A stretch of 34,618 nucleotides of DNA from Bacteroidota bacterium (GCA_026391415.1 JAPLEL010000122.1:1-34618), one strand, 5' to 3'. Shown: positions 7,882 through 17,788, counted from the first letter of the stretch. The notes: generated from the letters alone by a model not told the origin. Program-made: numbers and translations.

Positions 7882-10242
7882 ATGTTAAGCAACAATTTAC
7901 TGAAAATTATTAAGCATTTTGGGGGAATATTAAGTTATTTAGGCATCTACTTAAGTTTATTGCTCAACTTTTGCATGCTTGTTACTACGGTAAAAGCCCA
8001 AAACTCCTTAACACCTATTGGAAACTGGCGAGAACACCTATCATATCAGCAAGCTATTCAAGTAGTTAAAGGTAGCAAGCTATTTTGCGCTAGCTCAAAT
8101 GCCGTTTTTTCAATAGACGCTACTGAGGGAATTACCCGATATAGTAAAACAACTGGCTTAAATGATATAGGCGTAAAAGCAATTGATTGGGATGCAACTA
8201 CGCAGCAACTGATTATCGGCTATAATAATGCCAATGTTGATGTACTAAAAAATGGTATTGTAAAAAACATTGGTGATATAAAAAGATCTGGCATAGCTGG
8301 AAACAAAACCATCAATCAAATTTATTGTGCCAATGGCTTAGCCTATTTGTCTACAGGATTGGGAGTGATTGTGGCTGACCTAAATAAATATGAAATTAAA
8401 GACACTTGGTTTATTGGAGTCAATGGCGCAAAAATTAATGTAAATGCTTTTACTAGCGATGGCAGTTTTTTTTATGCTGCTACAACAGAGGGATTAAAAA
8501 AAGCAGATACAAAATCAAACAGCATTTCTAACTATAGTAATTGGCAATTAATGAATGGAACTGGAGGACTAAGTATGGGAGCTATTCAACAAGTATTGGT
8601 GTTAAATAAAAATATAGTGATTCAAAAAAACGACTCTTTATTTATACAAAAAAATGGACAATGGACTTTGTTATATGCAGATGCAGTTTGGCCAATATTA
8701 AATACCAATAGTTCTGGAAACTATTTGCAAATTAGCCAACGTAAATCAGGTGGTGCAGCACGTGTATTGTTGATGGACGAAAGTGGCAGTATCAATCAAA
8801 CGCTTTCTAAACCTGGCGTGATTTCGTATCCCAAAAATGCACTAAAAGATGGTAACAATACTTGGGTAGCCGACTTTTATGGCGGCCTTTCATTGTTTAA
8901 TAGTGCGGTAGAACAATTCGTTCCAAACGGACCACAAGGCATTGCTAGTGGCGATATGGTATTTAGTGAATCTACTTTATATGTTGCTGCTGGCAGTATT
9001 AATGATGCATGGAACTATCAGTATAATAGAGATGGATTTTATAAATATGCCGATGATAATTGGAGCAATACTAACTATTACAATAGTCCACAATTAGATT
9101 CTGTTTTTGACTTTATTACGCTGGCCGTTGACCCAGCCAACCAAAGTATTTGGGCGGGGAGTTATGGCGGTGGATTAATAAATAAAATAGGAGATAATAT
9201 TCGGATTTATAAGCAAAAGAATTCAACACTTCAACCAGCACTTGGCGATAGAACAAGTTACCGGGTTAGTGGCCTTGCATTTGACCAAGACAATAATTTG
9301 TGGATTAGTAATTATGGTGCAGCAAAAAATTTACAGGTGCGATTAAAAGATAGTACTTGGGCCTCTTTCTCCATTCCATTTACACATACTGAAAATGCAG
9401 TAAGCCAAATAGTAATAGATGATGCTAATCAGTTATGGATTATTAGCCCCAAAGGCAATGGTGTTTTTTGTTATAACCATGGCAATAATTTGACAGCCAC
9501 ATCTGATGATAAATGGAAAAATTATTTAGCAGGATCTGGCAATGGCAACTTACCAAGCAATACCGTATTGAGTTTGGCGAAAGATAAAAATGGATCTATT
9601 TGGATAGGAACTAATAATGGAATTGGCATTATTCAATGTGCTAATGAAGCTTTCTCTGGTAGTAGTTGCGAGGCAATCTTACCAATTGTACAACAGGATC
9701 GTTTTGCAGGGCTATTATTTCGTAATGAAATTGTTCAATGCATTGTGGTGGATGGCGCCAATAGAAAATGGGTGGGCACAAAAAATGGCGTTTGGTTAAT
9801 TTCGCCAGATGGAGATAAAATCATTTACCAGTTTACAGAAAACAATAGCCCCTTACTAGGAAATGATATAAAAAGAATTGCTATTAACCCAATAAATGGT
9901 GAAGTATTTTTTGCCACCAATTATGGCATTTGTAGTTTTAGAAGCACGGCCACCGAGCCTACAGAAAACAATAATAATATCTTGGTATTCCCAAATCCTG
10001 TTTTACCTAATTACAACGGAACCATTGCTATTCGAGGACTCAGCAATAATGCATTGGTTAAAATTACAGAACTCACCGGACAACTCGTTTTTCAAACACG
10101 TGCACTTGGCGGTCAAGCCATTTGGGATGGCAAAAACTACTTGGGCAATAAAGTTGCTAGTGGCGTTTATTTAGTGCTAATAAGAGACGAATTATGTCAA
10201 GAAAAAATGATGACCAAATTGGTTATTTTATCGGGCCGATAA
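7882..10242 (+). CDS. porZ: Type IX secretion system component PorZ
   Basis: A 786-residue secreted protein. An extended signal peptide occupies about residues 1-40 and ends K-A-Q. After it comes the N-terminal W-R-E-H/Y region and a long series of beta-propeller blades (for example W-I-G-T-N-N-G-I-G, W-V-G-T-K-N-G-V-W and W-I-S-N-Y-G-A), the two-component-regulator-propeller type. The order A-S-N-A-V-F-S-I-D then T-T-G-L-N-D then I-I-G-Y-N-N-A then L-S-T-G-L-G-V matches PorZ. From about residue 695 there is a type A-like C-terminal sorting domain (F-P-N-P-V, then G-V-Y-L-V). In Porphyromonas, PorZ is a surface member of the attachment complex and delivers anionic LPS to the sortase PorU. No other type IX gene is adjacent. 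The start is the only ATG before the signal sequence. Confidence 0.83.
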   Translation: MLSNNLLKIIKHFGGILSYLGIYLSLLLNFCMLVTTVKAQNSLTPIGNWREHLSYQQAIQVVKGSKLFCASSNAVFSIDATEGITRYSKTTGLNDIGVKAIDWDATTQQLIIGYNNANVDVLKNGIVKNIGDIKRSGIAGNKTINQIYCANGLAYLSTGLGVIVADLNKYEIKDTWFIGVNGAKINVNAFTSDGSFFYAATTEGLKKADTKSNSISNYSNWQLMNGTGGLSMGAIQQVLVLNKNIVIQKNDSLFIQKNGQWTLLYADAVWPILNTNSSGNYLQISQRKSGGAARVLLMDESGSINQTLSKPGVISYPKNALKDGNNTWVADFYGGLSLFNSAVEQFVPNGPQGIASGDMVFSESTLYVAAGSINDAWNYQYNRDGFYKYADDNWSNTNYYNSPQLDSVFDFITLAVDPANQSIWAGSYGGGLINKIGDNIRIYKQKNSTLQPALGDRTSYRVSGLAFDQDNNLWISNYGAAKNLQVRLKDSTWASFSIPFTHTENAVSQIVIDDANQLWIISPKGNGVFCYNHGNNLTATSDDKWKNYLAGSGNGNLPSNTVLSLAKDKNGSIWIGTNNGIGIIQCANEAFSGSSCEAILPIVQQDRFAGLLFRNEIVQCIVVDGANRKWVGTKNGVWLISPDGDKIIYQFTENNSPLLGNDIKRIAINPINGEVFFATNYGICSFRSTATEPTENNNNILVFPNPVLPNYNGTIAIRGLSNNALVKITELTGQLVFQTRALGGQAIWDGKNYLGNKVASGVYLVLIRDELCQEKMMTKLVILSGR

Positions 10243-10243
10243 A

Positions 10244-11695
10244 CTAATCTTTATCGAGTGTTTTTGTTTGTTTGAAAAAAGCAGCCCGTTTTGGACCAGG
10301 AAATGGCGTATTCTCTCCTTTTAATCCATACCATAAAACGCGGTTGAATTCTAAATCTGGCACCGCATCTTCTTTGGCTAAATCAAATTTTTCTGAGCGT
10401 CGTTGCCATTCATTCATGGCAGTATTTTTTTCGTTTAAATCAACCAAATTATTTTTTGATACAAACCCTTTTGGTTGAACGGTACTTGAAAATGAACGCC
10501 ACATAGGAGTTGCAGCAGCATCGTATTGACTCATTGGTGGAAGGCCCAGTATTAATTCCATGGTACGTAACATTGAGGCAGTTGAGTACATGGTATGATC
10601 AACAAAATTTCTTTTTACAAAACCACCAGCAACATAGGCTGTGCTACGATGCGCATCTACATGATCGGCACCATTTTGTGCGTCATCTTCTAAAATAAAA
10701 ATAGCTGTTTCATTCCAAATGGGGCTCTTGCTTAAATATTCAACAAAAAGTCCAACAGCTAAATCATTATCTGCCACATGTGCATAAGGTGTAGGTCGGC
10801 CTTTTCTTAATCCTTCGGTATGGTCATTCCCAAATCTAACAGTATTAAATTGAGGCACTTCTCCTTTTGCTAATAAAGAATCAAAATCTCTTTTCCATTG
10901 GCTAAAACGTGTGGTATCTGCAACTAGCCCTGTAAAGCCAGTAAAATAATTACACAAATGATTTTTTAAAACTGGAATATTCGGCTTGTAGTTATCTGCA
11001 AACTCGCCATAAGTTCTATAACTCACGCCTGCTTTTTTACAATGGTCCCAAATAAATCCACCTTTATTATTGGCAACTGATCGATTCCCTTCGCCATCAT
11101 AACTGCCACCTCTACCACCATAACTAACTACCCAATTCTTTTCTAAATAGTCGGTAGCATAAGCACCAGTAGTCCAGTTATGACCATCGGCACTAACTTC
11201 TCCGTTCACATAAAAATTATCTAACAAAACAAATTCTTTTGCAAGGGCATGTTGGTTTGGCGTAACATTTTCGCCAAATAAAACCAAACTAGGATCTCCG
11301 TTTCCTTCCTTTATATCGCCTAACACTTGGTCGTAGGTTCTATTTTCTTTAATAACGTAGAACACATATTTGATAGGACTTTTATCGCCTACTTTTGATG
11401 GGATTGCATTACCTACTTCACCTTCTGCATTCAATTCCTTTAGTTTGGAATAGGGTGTGTTTTGATACACCATTGCAGAATAAGTAGCCAATTGCGCATC
11501 GGTTGGAGCGTCAATGATACTTAGGGTTCCTTTGAACAAACCAGCTATATATTGCACTTCTTTAGGTTTAGCAATATCTCCTTGTTGGTAATTCACTTCT
11601 TGTTTTTTACCTACCGGATTAGGTCCATAAGGATTTGCCATGGAAGAAAATCCTTTGCCATTTGATACAAATATTTTTTTACCAATCACTTTCAC
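10244..11695 (-). CDS. 3' part of a frameshifted YncE-propeller/phosphoesterase: alkaline-phosphatase-like domain
   Basis: This frame encodes the C-terminal part of a protein of the 'bifunctional YncE family/alkaline phosphatase family' type. Visible features: K-E-N-R-T-Y-D-Q-V-L-G-D of the phosphoesterase entry, N-F-Y-V-N-G-E-V-S-A-D-G-H, and F-I-L-E-D-D-A-Q-N-G-A-D-H-V-D-A-H-R, which carries the metal-binding Asp/His pattern of this superfamily. The ATG at 11695 is internal; the same frame stays open upstream to about 11800, where it continues the propeller encoded by the next frame (11770-12663). A single extra A in the A6 run (T6 on plus, 11805-11810) would merge both into one protein of about 800 residues. 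It ends one base from the porZ stop in convergent orientation. Confidence 0.85.
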   Translation of the reverse strand: MKVIGKKIFVSNGKGFSSMANPYGPNPVGKKQEVNYQQGDIAKPKEVQYIAGLFKGTLSIIDAPTDAQLATYSAMVYQNTPYSKLKELNAEGEVGNAIPSKVGDKSPIKYVFYVIKENRTYDQVLGDIKEGNGDPSLVLFGENVTPNQHALAKEFVLLDNFYVNGEVSADGHNWTTGAYATDYLEKNWVVSYGGRGGSYDGEGNRSVANNKGGFIWDHCKKAGVSYRTYGEFADNYKPNIPVLKNHLCNYFTGFTGLVADTTRFSQWKRDFDSLLAKGEVPQFNTVRFGNDHTEGLRKGRPTPYAHVADNDLAVGLFVEYLSKSPIWNETAIFILEDDAQNGADHVDAHRSTAYVAGGFVKRNFVDHTMYSTASMLRTMELILGLPPMSQYDAAATPMWRSFSSTVQPKGFVSKNNLVDLNEKNTAMNEWQRRSEKFDLAKEDAVPDLEFNRVLWYGLKGENTPFPGPKRAAFFKQTKTLDKD

Positions 11696-11769
11696 ATTGG
11701 TAGGATACCATCCTACTGGTATAAACCCTTTACTTTTACTTGCACCAGGAACATTTACATCAAAAACAG

Positions 11770-12663
11770 CTAAACAGTTATTATCGGCATTGGCAATGAC
11801 AATGTTTTTTCGTCGGCACTAAGCGCCAAACCATTGGTAGAAGAGCCATTCGGGGCATCAGGAAATAATGCGGCATTTAATACTTCAATAACTTTATTGG
11901 TTTTTAAATCAATAATAGAAACTGAATTGTCATTTGAATTAGCCACAAATGCCAAATTGCCTTTTTTATTCAAACAGATTTCGTTGGGATTATCGCCAAC
12001 TGGAATTTCAACACTTATATTTTTTTTCTCCGTATCAAATACATACAATTTATCGCATCCCCAACAACTGATATACAATTGTTTTTTATCTGGCGATAAA
12101 ACGCAGGCATACGCTTCTGCACCCAGTGCATACTTTGTAAAGTTTTTAGTGGCCATATCTACGATGTACAAAGAATTATTGTCTTTAGTAACTATGTACA
12201 TGATTTTTTGTGCATCATCAATAGCAATACCTGTTGGCGAGATTTTATTGGGCCATTTTTTTCCTAAAACAATGGAATCTTTTAGTATTAATTTATTTTG
12301 CTCAATGGCATAATCATTAATCCAATTATCATTTCCTGCAGAAACATACAAATGTTTTTCATCGGCACTAAAAGTTAAGCCGTACCAACTTTTTGGAATC
12401 ACTACACTATCTAATAATTTTTCAGAAACAGGATCAATCAATTGAATGCTTTGAACGCCTTGTCCGTTATTGGTTACGGCCATTAGTTTTTTTGACCGAC
12501 TAACTGCAATGTTTAATGGAAGATCTCCTAGTGGTAAACTTCGCCCTACTGGAGATAAACTCCAACCCGTTGGAAGTGTTACTCGATTCGATTGGGCAAA
12601 AGACTTTTCGGTAAAACTTTGAACACCAATAAATACAACAACAATAAATAGTAACTTTTGCAT
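11770..12663 (-). CDS. 5' part of the frameshifted YncE-propeller/phosphoesterase: secreted YVTN beta-propeller
   Basis: ATG at 12663 gives a clean signal peptide (M-Q-K-L-L-F-I-V-V-V and cleavage after S-F-A-Q); a longer frame from 12726 would add 21 residues and overlap the upstream gene. The mature part carries YVTN/YncE-type blades: I-D-P-V-S-E-K-L-L-D-S, L-Y-V-S-A-G-N-D, L-Y-I-S-C-W-G-C-D-K-L-Y-V-F-D, A-F-V-A-N-S-N-D-N-S-V-S-I-I-D. After A-D-E-K the frame goes out of phase (the last residues S-L-P-M-P-I-I-T-V are not propeller-like) while the other frame continues with I-A-N-A-D-N-N-C-L-A-V-F-D. Whether this is a natural frameshift or a base-calling indel in a homopolymer cannot be told from the sequence. 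It starts 40 bases after the stop of the PliI-like gene. Confidence 0.85.
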   Translation of the reverse strand: MQKLLFIVVVFIGVQSFTEKSFAQSNRVTLPTGWSLSPVGRSLPLGDLPLNIAVSRSKKLMAVTNNGQGVQSIQLIDPVSEKLLDSVVIPKSWYGLTFSADEKHLYVSAGNDNWINDYAIEQNKLILKDSIVLGKKWPNKISPTGIAIDDAQKIMYIVTKDNNSLYIVDMATKNFTKYALGAEAYACVLSPDKKQLYISCWGCDKLYVFDTEKKNISVEIPVGDNPNEICLNKKGNLAFVANSNDNSVSIIDLKTNKVIEVLNAALFPDAPNGSSTNGLALSADEKTLSLPMPIITV

Positions 12664-12703
12664 TTGCTTATTTTTAAAATCTAGTACTTTATTTGAACAA
12701 CAA

Positions 12704-13297
12704 CTATTGAGATTTTTTAACCTCATAACTTCTTACCACTTTAAACTTCATCGATTCCCTTTCACCAGGAACCACACGGTATTGAATTTGTCTAATGGAA
12801 CCAGAGGGAACCGACTGGGCGCTATCTATAGTTTGATATATAGGAAACTTGCGCATCAAACTACCTTCCACTAAATAAAATTCATCATACCCTTTATACC
12901 CAATTTTTAATTTTGGATCATCCATTATATCAGGGAAAACAACAGGCCGCATATCTATATTACTACTCGACAAAATTCCAATTACATTTCCAAGAAGATT
13001 ACCAACTCCTGTGTAGAGATAGATAACCATATCAGGAAACCCGTCATTATTTAAATCGTCTACTTCTGCTTTGGCTACCTTTCCCTTGACTTCAAAACTA
13101 ATCTCTCTAGAACCAGATTCAAACCCAACTGGTGTTATGGTTATATTATTTTTTTCTGCACTTTTATTGTTGCAATACAAACGATAGCCGGCCTTTCCCA
13201 ATTTCATGGTGGTATCAACTTTTTTATACTGCGCAGAAGCTGAATATAAAAAACAGCTAGCTACTAATAGCGTTAAGATTGTTTTTTTCAAACCCAT
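12704..13297 (-). CDS. Secreted protein with PliI-like (I-type lysozyme inhibitor) features
   Basis: A 197-residue protein with a standard signal peptide (M-G-L-K-K-T-I-L to Y-S-A-S-A-Q). The central part D-D-L-N-N-D-G-F-P-D-M-V-I-Y resembles a calcium/FG-GAP-like turn, and the later G-Y-K-G-Y-D-E-F, L-V-E-G-S-L-M-R-K-F-P-I-Y and S-G-S-I-R-Q-I-Q-Y-R-V pieces resemble, from memory, periplasmic lysozyme inhibitors of the PliI type (G-Y-x-G-x-D-E-F...R-R-F-P-x-Y...R-Q-I-Q-Y). If correct, it protects peptidoglycan in the periplasm against invertebrate-type lysozyme. The assignment rests on motif memory only; otherwise it is a secreted protein of unknown function. It starts 59 bases after the restored icmF stop and precedes the propeller/phosphoesterase gene by 40 bases, so the three may form one transcript. 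Confidence 0.6.
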   Translation of the reverse strand: MGLKKTILTLLVASCFLYSASAQYKKVDTTMKLGKAGYRLYCNNKSAEKNNITITPVGFESGSREISFEVKGKVAKAEVDDLNNDGFPDMVIYLYTGVGNLLGNVIGILSSSNIDMRPVVFPDIMDDPKLKIGYKGYDEFYLVEGSLMRKFPIYQTIDSAQSVPSGSIRQIQYRVVPGERESMKFKVVRSYEVKKSQ

Positions 13298-13356
13298 TTT
13301 ACTAATTTTTATATACGCAGCAAGTTAGCATATTTTAAAAGCCGAATCTTATTTGC

Positions 13357-13553
13357 TTACATATTTCTACGGTACTGTCCGCCTACTTCATATAATGCGT
13401 GGGTAATTTGGCCTAATGAACAATACTTAACTGTTTCCATCAATTCGGCAAAAAGGTTTCCGTTATTGATTGCCTCGTGTTTTAATTTTTCTAAAGCAGC
13501 GGCGGATTTCTGTTCATGTAGTGTAAAAAAATCTTGTAAGTTTTTGATTTGCT
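13357..13553 (-). pseudogene. icmF: Out-of-frame C-terminal tail of icmF
   Basis: In a different minus-strand frame, from about 13551 to TAA at 13357-13359, the codons read Q-I-K-N-L-Q-D-F-F, then A-L-E-K-L-K, then G-Q-I-T-H-A-L-Y-E-V-G-G-Q-Y-R-R-N-M and stop. G-Q-Y-R-R-N-M is the conserved C-terminus of IcmF proteins. The upstream frame ends its family match at K-K-G-S (13557 region). Family members have roughly 15-20 residues between these two points (a P-E-V-I-R-A-T-like segment), so about 50-58 bases appear to be missing and the frame is shifted. The junction lies beside an AGCAGC repeat at 13551-13556. Confidence 0.8.
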
Positions 13554-16500
13554 GCTACCTTTTTTATTTAAGAAAGTGTTTACGCCAATAATGGGTAATT
13601 CACCTGTATGCTTTTGGGTTTCGTAGTGCATACTTTCTTCTTGAATTTTATTGCGTTGATACATTCTTTCCATCGCGCCTAAAACCCCTCCTCTCTCTGT
13701 AATTCTATCAAACTCTAGCAATACGGCTTCTTCTACCAAATCGGTTAGTTCTTCCATTAAAAAACTTCCCTGGTTTGGATTTTCGTTATTGGCCGTTCCT
13801 AATTCGCGATTAATAATTAATTGAATAGCCATTGCCCTGCGCACACTCTCTTCGGTTGGTGTAGTAATTGCTTCGTCGTATGCATTAGTATGCAAACTAT
13901 TGCAGTTATCGTAAATGGCATACAGCGCTTGCAAGCTCGTTCTAATATCATTAAAATCTATTTCTTGCGCATGCAAACTTCTGCCGCTGGTTTGAATATG
14001 GTATTTTAATTTTTGCGAGCGATCATTGCCCTTGTATTTCCCCTTTATAGCTTTGGCCCAAATACGCCTAGCTACTCGGCCAATCACACTATATTCTGCA
14101 TCCATTCCATTGCTAAAAAAGAAAGACAAATTGGGTGCAAAATCGTCAATATGCATTCCCCGACTTAAATAATATTCTATATATGTAAACCCATTAGATA
14201 GTGTAAATGCCAATTGGGTAATGGGGTTTGCACCAGCCTCTGCAATATGATAGCCACTAATACTTACACTATAAAAATTTCTAATTTTTTGGTCGATAAA
14301 ATACGCTTGTACATCCCCCATTAATTTGAGTGCAAATTCCGTTGAAAAAATACAAGTATTTTGAGCTTGGTCTTCTTTTAAAATATCGGCCTGAACGGTT
14401 CCTCGCACTTGCGCTAAAGCAGCTGCTTTTAATTGTTGGTATACTTCATTAGGCAATACTTCGCTACCACTTAATCCTAATAATTGTAAGCCTAAACCAT
14501 TATTGCCATCGGGTAAAATTTTAGGCGATGAAGGGTTATTATAAATTGGTTTTTTACTATGCTGAAATTTTTGTTGCATAATAGCATTTACAGCATCCCA
14601 TAATCCATTTTCGGTAATGTATTTTTCACAAGCTTGGTCAATGGCGGCATTCATAAAAAAAGCAAGTACAATAGGCGCAGGACCATTAATAGTCATACTT
14701 ACCGATGTTTTGGGATGACACAAATCAAAGCCACTATATAATTTTTTTGCGTCATCAACTGTAGCCACACTAACGCCGCTATTGCCTACTTTTCCATAAA
14801 TATCTGGGCGTGCATTGGGGTCTTCGCCATACAATGTTACACTATCAAATGCAGTAGATAATCGAATTGCAGGCTGGTCTAATGAAACATAATGAAATCG
14901 TTTATTGGTGCGTTCAGGGCTTCCCTCACCTGCAAACATTCTAGTAGGATCTTCTCCTTGTCTTTTTAATTCAAAAACGCCTGCTGTATATGGAAATTCT
15001 CCAGGTACATTTTCTTGTAATTGCCATTGTAAAATATCGCCCCAGTCTTTGTATTTTGGTAAGGCAATTTTTGGAATTTTACTACCACTTAAACTCAATG
15101 TTACCATTGGTTGTTTAATGGTTTTTTCGCGTACTTGGTATTCAAAAAAATCAGCCGTATATTTTTTAACAAGTTGCGGCCATTGCTCAATTAGTTGTTT
15201 ACATTCAACTGCTTGTTTGTTATCAAAATCATTTTGCAATGCTTTTAATCCATGTAATTGAGTCTCGTGATTATTTAGAGCATTATTTTCTTTGAACGAA
15301 TCAATGGTGCCAGTAATTTGATAGCGTTTAGACGCAATATTTACTTGTGCTGCTACCCAAGCATCGTAGCTTCTATTTTGGTCGGCTATTTCAGACAAAT
15401 AACGCACCCTTTTTGCTGGAATAATTTTAGACTGTGTGCTAGTTGATTCCGCTGTTTTAGAGGCTGTAAATAATGCATCGATCGGGCCAAAACTCACGCC
15501 GCAAATTTCTTTGATTGATAGTACTATTTGCGCAAATAAATCATTTACACCCTTGTCGTTAAACTGTGCTGCAATAGTTCCTATAATTGGCAATTCAGCA
15601 TCTTTCGCTTGCCATGCATTGTGGTTTCGTTTGTATTGTTTGCGTACATCATGTAGCGCGTCTAAGGCACCTGCTTTATCGAATTTATTAATGCAAATGA
15701 TGTTGGCATAATCCAACATATTTATTTTTTCTAATTGCGATGCTGCGCCAAATTCTGGCGTCATGATATATAAACTCAAATTGCAAAAATCTAAAATAGA
15801 AGCATCGCTTTGGCCTACTCCTGCAGACTCTAAAATGATGCAATCAAAATCTGCTGCCTTGCAAATATTTATGGCATCTTGCATGTAAGCGCTGAGGGCA
15901 GTGTTATCATCTCTGGTAGCCATACTCCGCATATAGGCACGCGGGTGAGAAATAGCATTCATGCGAATTCGATCTCCTATCAAAGCGCCACCTGTTTTCT
16001 TTTTAGACGGATCAACAGAAATAACTGCAATGGTTTTATCGGTATACGCATGTAAAAATCGGCGAACCAGTTCATCGGTAACCGAACTTTTTCCTGCGCC
16101 ACCAGTACCTGTTATACCTAATACAGGAATTGTTTTTTTGTTTGAATTTTCGGCAACAGAAAATGCCATTCCATTTTCGGCATTAGTAATTTGACGCGCA
16201 ATTTTTCTAATATCTTTTACTTCGCCAAGCGTCATTGGATTGGGATATTCCGACTGTGTAGGCAAGGCAAAATCGCACTGTTGAATAACATCTTCAATCA
16301 TACCTTCTAATCCCATATGGCGACCATCATCTGGACTATAAATTTTACTAATGCCATAGTCTTGTAATATTTGAATTTCTTCGGGTAAAATTGTTCCGCC
16401 TCCTCCCCCAAATATTTTTATATGCCCACAGCCATTTTGAACAAGCAAATCTTTCATGTATTTAAAAAACTCAATATGCCCACCTTGGTACGAAGTGATG

Positions 16501-16691
16501 GCAATGCCTTGCACATCTTCTTCAATAGCACATTCCACAATTTCTAAAACGCTCCTATTATGCCCAAGATGAATAATTTCAGCCCCCTTCGACTGCAAAA
16601 TTCTTCGCATAATGTTAATAGCCGCATCATGCCCATCAAACAAGCTAGTTGCGGTAACAATTCTAATTTTATGCGATAGTTGTAAAGCCAT
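13491..16691 (-). CDS. icmF: Fused isobutyryl-CoA mutase IcmF (3' end displaced by a frame disruption)
   Basis: This 1066-codon frame has the IcmF order: B12-binding domain (residues about 8-135, D-G-H-D with lower-ligand His21), a MeaB-like G-domain chaperone (P-loop G-T-G-G-A-G-K-S 195-202, N-K-F-D 335-338), then the (beta/alpha)8 acyl-CoA mutase. At the two positions that separate isobutyryl- from methylmalonyl-CoA mutases it seems to have Phe586 (R-M-F-A-G-E-G) and Gln778 (A-Q-N-T-C-I-F, where methylmalonyl-CoA mutase has Arg), favouring isobutyryl-CoA. It interconverts isobutyryl- and n-butyryl-CoA using adenosylcobalamin. After [10 protein letters not shown] the frame leaves the family sequence and stops at 13491; the true tail lies in another frame down to 13357. 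The ATG at 16691 is the natural start. Confidence 0.93.
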   Translation of the reverse strand: MALQLSHKIRIVTATSLFDGHDAAINIMRRILQSKGAEIIHLGHNRSVLEIVECAIEEDVQGIAITSYQGGHIEFFKYMKDLLVQNGCGHIKIFGGGGGTILPEEIQILQDYGISKIYSPDDGRHMGLEGMIEDVIQQCDFALPTQSEYPNPMTLGEVKDIRKIARQITNAENGMAFSVAENSNKKTIPVLGITGTGGAGKSSVTDELVRRFLHAYTDKTIAVISVDPSKKKTGGALIGDRIRMNAISHPRAYMRSMATRDDNTALSAYMQDAINICKAADFDCIILESAGVGQSDASILDFCNLSLYIMTPEFGAASQLEKINMLDYANIICINKFDKAGALDALHDVRKQYKRNHNAWQAKDAELPIIGTIAAQFNDKGVNDLFAQIVLSIKEICGVSFGPIDALFTASKTAESTSTQSKIIPAKRVRYLSEIADQNRSYDAWVAAQVNIASKRYQITGTIDSFKENNALNNHETQLHGLKALQNDFDNKQAVECKQLIEQWPQLVKKYTADFFEYQVREKTIKQPMVTLSLSGSKIPKIALPKYKDWGDILQWQLQENVPGEFPYTAGVFELKRQGEDPTRMFAGEGSPERTNKRFHYVSLDQPAIRLSTAFDSVTLYGEDPNARPDIYGKVGNSGVSVATVDDAKKLYSGFDLCHPKTSVSMTINGPAPIVLAFFMNAAIDQACEKYITENGLWDAVNAIMQQKFQHSKKPIYNNPSSPKILPDGNNGLGLQLLGLSGSEVLPNEVYQQLKAAALAQVRGTVQADILKEDQAQNTCIFSTEFALKLMGDVQAYFIDQKIRNFYSVSISGYHIAEAGANPITQLAFTLSNGFTYIEYYLSRGMHIDDFAPNLSFFFSNGMDAEYSVIGRVARRIWAKAIKGKYKGNDRSQKLKYHIQTSGRSLHAQEIDFNDIRTSLQALYAIYDNCNSLHTNAYDEAITTPTEESVRRAMAIQLIINRELGTANNENPNQGSFLMEELTDLVEEAVLLEFDRITERGGVLGAMERMYQRNKIQEESMHYETQKHTGELPIIGVNTFLNKKGSSKSKTYKIFLHYMNRNPPLL

Positions 16692-16711
16692 GATACGCAG
16701 AAGTTGTATAG

Positions 16712-16719
16712 CAAAATTA
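16712..16719 (-). promoter_or_regulatory. Bacteroidetal -7 box upstream of icmF
   Basis: TAATTTTG on the minus strand fits TAnnTTTG and ends 20 bases before the icmF start, a distance also seen for other boxes in this window. I see no TTG at the right spacing for the -33 element, so this is a half-match. A second match, TAACTTTG, lies further upstream (16732-16739). Confidence 0.4.
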
Positions 16720-16840
16720 CTATATTGACTTCAAAGTTAACAGATGTTAGTTTTTTGGGGTTGAATTAGTTTCAAAATCTTTTTTGAATGCAATTGGGCT
16801 ATACGCCAATATGATTATTTTTAAGCCTTAATTACCCGCT

Positions 16841-17785
16841 ATGCCATTTGAAATTCAAGTTGATGCTTCGCAAGAATATCCCATTATTTATTTGAAAGAT
16901 ACCCTTACTAACTGCCAAGCTAGCATCTATAGTTTTGGTGGATTATTAAATGCATTCTCATTGCCTGTAAATGGTGTTAATCGAAATATTATTGCAGGAT
17001 TTGAATCGGTAGCTGATGCAAAGTTGCAAATCACCAATGGTTTTAAAAGCGCCAAACTCGCGCCTTTTGTTTGTAGGCTTTGGGAAGGCAAATTCAGTTT
17101 CAACAATCAATCATATCAAATTGAAAAATTTTATATGGGCAACCACGCTATTCATGGAATTGTTTATGATGCGGTGTATACCATCAAATCAACAGAAACC
17201 AATGCAGATAGTGCTTCTGTGGTATTAGCATATAACTATACTGGAACAGATCAAGGATATCCTTTTTCTTTTATATTAACAATAGAATGGACATTAACCA
17301 CCGGCAATAAATTATCAGTTACTAGTACGGTAACAAATACAAACGATTGTTCCATTCCTTTTTCGGATGGATGGCACCCCTATTTTAATTTAGGCAACTC
17401 CGTAAACAATTACTGGTTGCAATTTGATAGCAACCAACAATTGGAATTTAATCAAGACCTTTTGCCAACTGGTCATTTTATTACCGACAATCGATTTACA
17501 GAAGGCACACTACTAAAAGGGATCAACCTCGACAATTGTTTTGTTTTACATAAAGCATTAGCCAATCCTCAATGTACGCTGAGCAATGAAACCCTGCAAT
17601 TGCGCATTGAACCAGATGCGCGTTATCCGTATTTACAGATTTATATTCCAGATAATCGCCAAAGCATTGCTATTGAAAACCTAAGTGCTGCTCCGGATGC
17701 ATTTAATAATAAAATAGGGCTCCTAGAACTGGAACCCTATCAACAATATCAGTTTAGTACTAGCTATACTATAACACTGAAATAA
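16841..17785 (+). CDS. Aldose 1-epimerase family protein
   Basis: A 314-residue cytoplasmic-type protein of the galactose-mutarotase superfamily. Candidate catalytic and binding residues sit in the expected order: N-H-A-I-H-G (His105), D-G-W-H-P-Y-F-N-L (His179) and I-A-I-E-N-L (Glu279, catalytic base). The reaction would be alpha/beta interconversion of aldohexoses; the family also includes D-hexose-6-phosphate epimerases, and substrate cannot be read from the sequence. No signal peptide is present. It is divergent from icmF across 149 bases and convergent with ridA, three bases between their stops. It looks like a single-gene transcript. Confidence 0.88.
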   Translation: MPFEIQVDASQEYPIIYLKDTLTNCQASIYSFGGLLNAFSLPVNGVNRNIIAGFESVADAKLQITNGFKSAKLAPFVCRLWEGKFSFNNQSYQIEKFYMGNHAIHGIVYDAVYTIKSTETNADSASVVLAYNYTGTDQGYPFSFILTIEWTLTTGNKLSVTSTVTNTNDCSIPFSDGWHPYFNLGNSVNNYWLQFDSNQQLEFNQDLLPTGHFITDNRFTEGTLLKGINLDNCFVLHKALANPQCTLSNETLQLRIEPDARYPYLQIYIPDNRQSIAIENLSAAPDAFNNKIGLLELEPYQQYQFSTSYTITLK

Positions 17786-17788
17786 ATC

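Noticed and set aside
10228-10242. Palindrome TTATCGG-G-CCGATAA over the porZ stop codon
   Set aside because: The loop would be one base (or three with a shorter stem) and no T-run follows, so it is not a credible terminator.
11834-12313. 159-codon plus-strand frame opposite the propeller gene
   Set aside because: No signal or family features; the minus strand encodes clear YVTN blades over the same bases.
13491-16691. Methylmalonyl-CoA mutase
   Set aside because: The fused B12-GTPase-mutase order and Gln778 in place of the methylmalonyl-specific Arg indicate IcmF.
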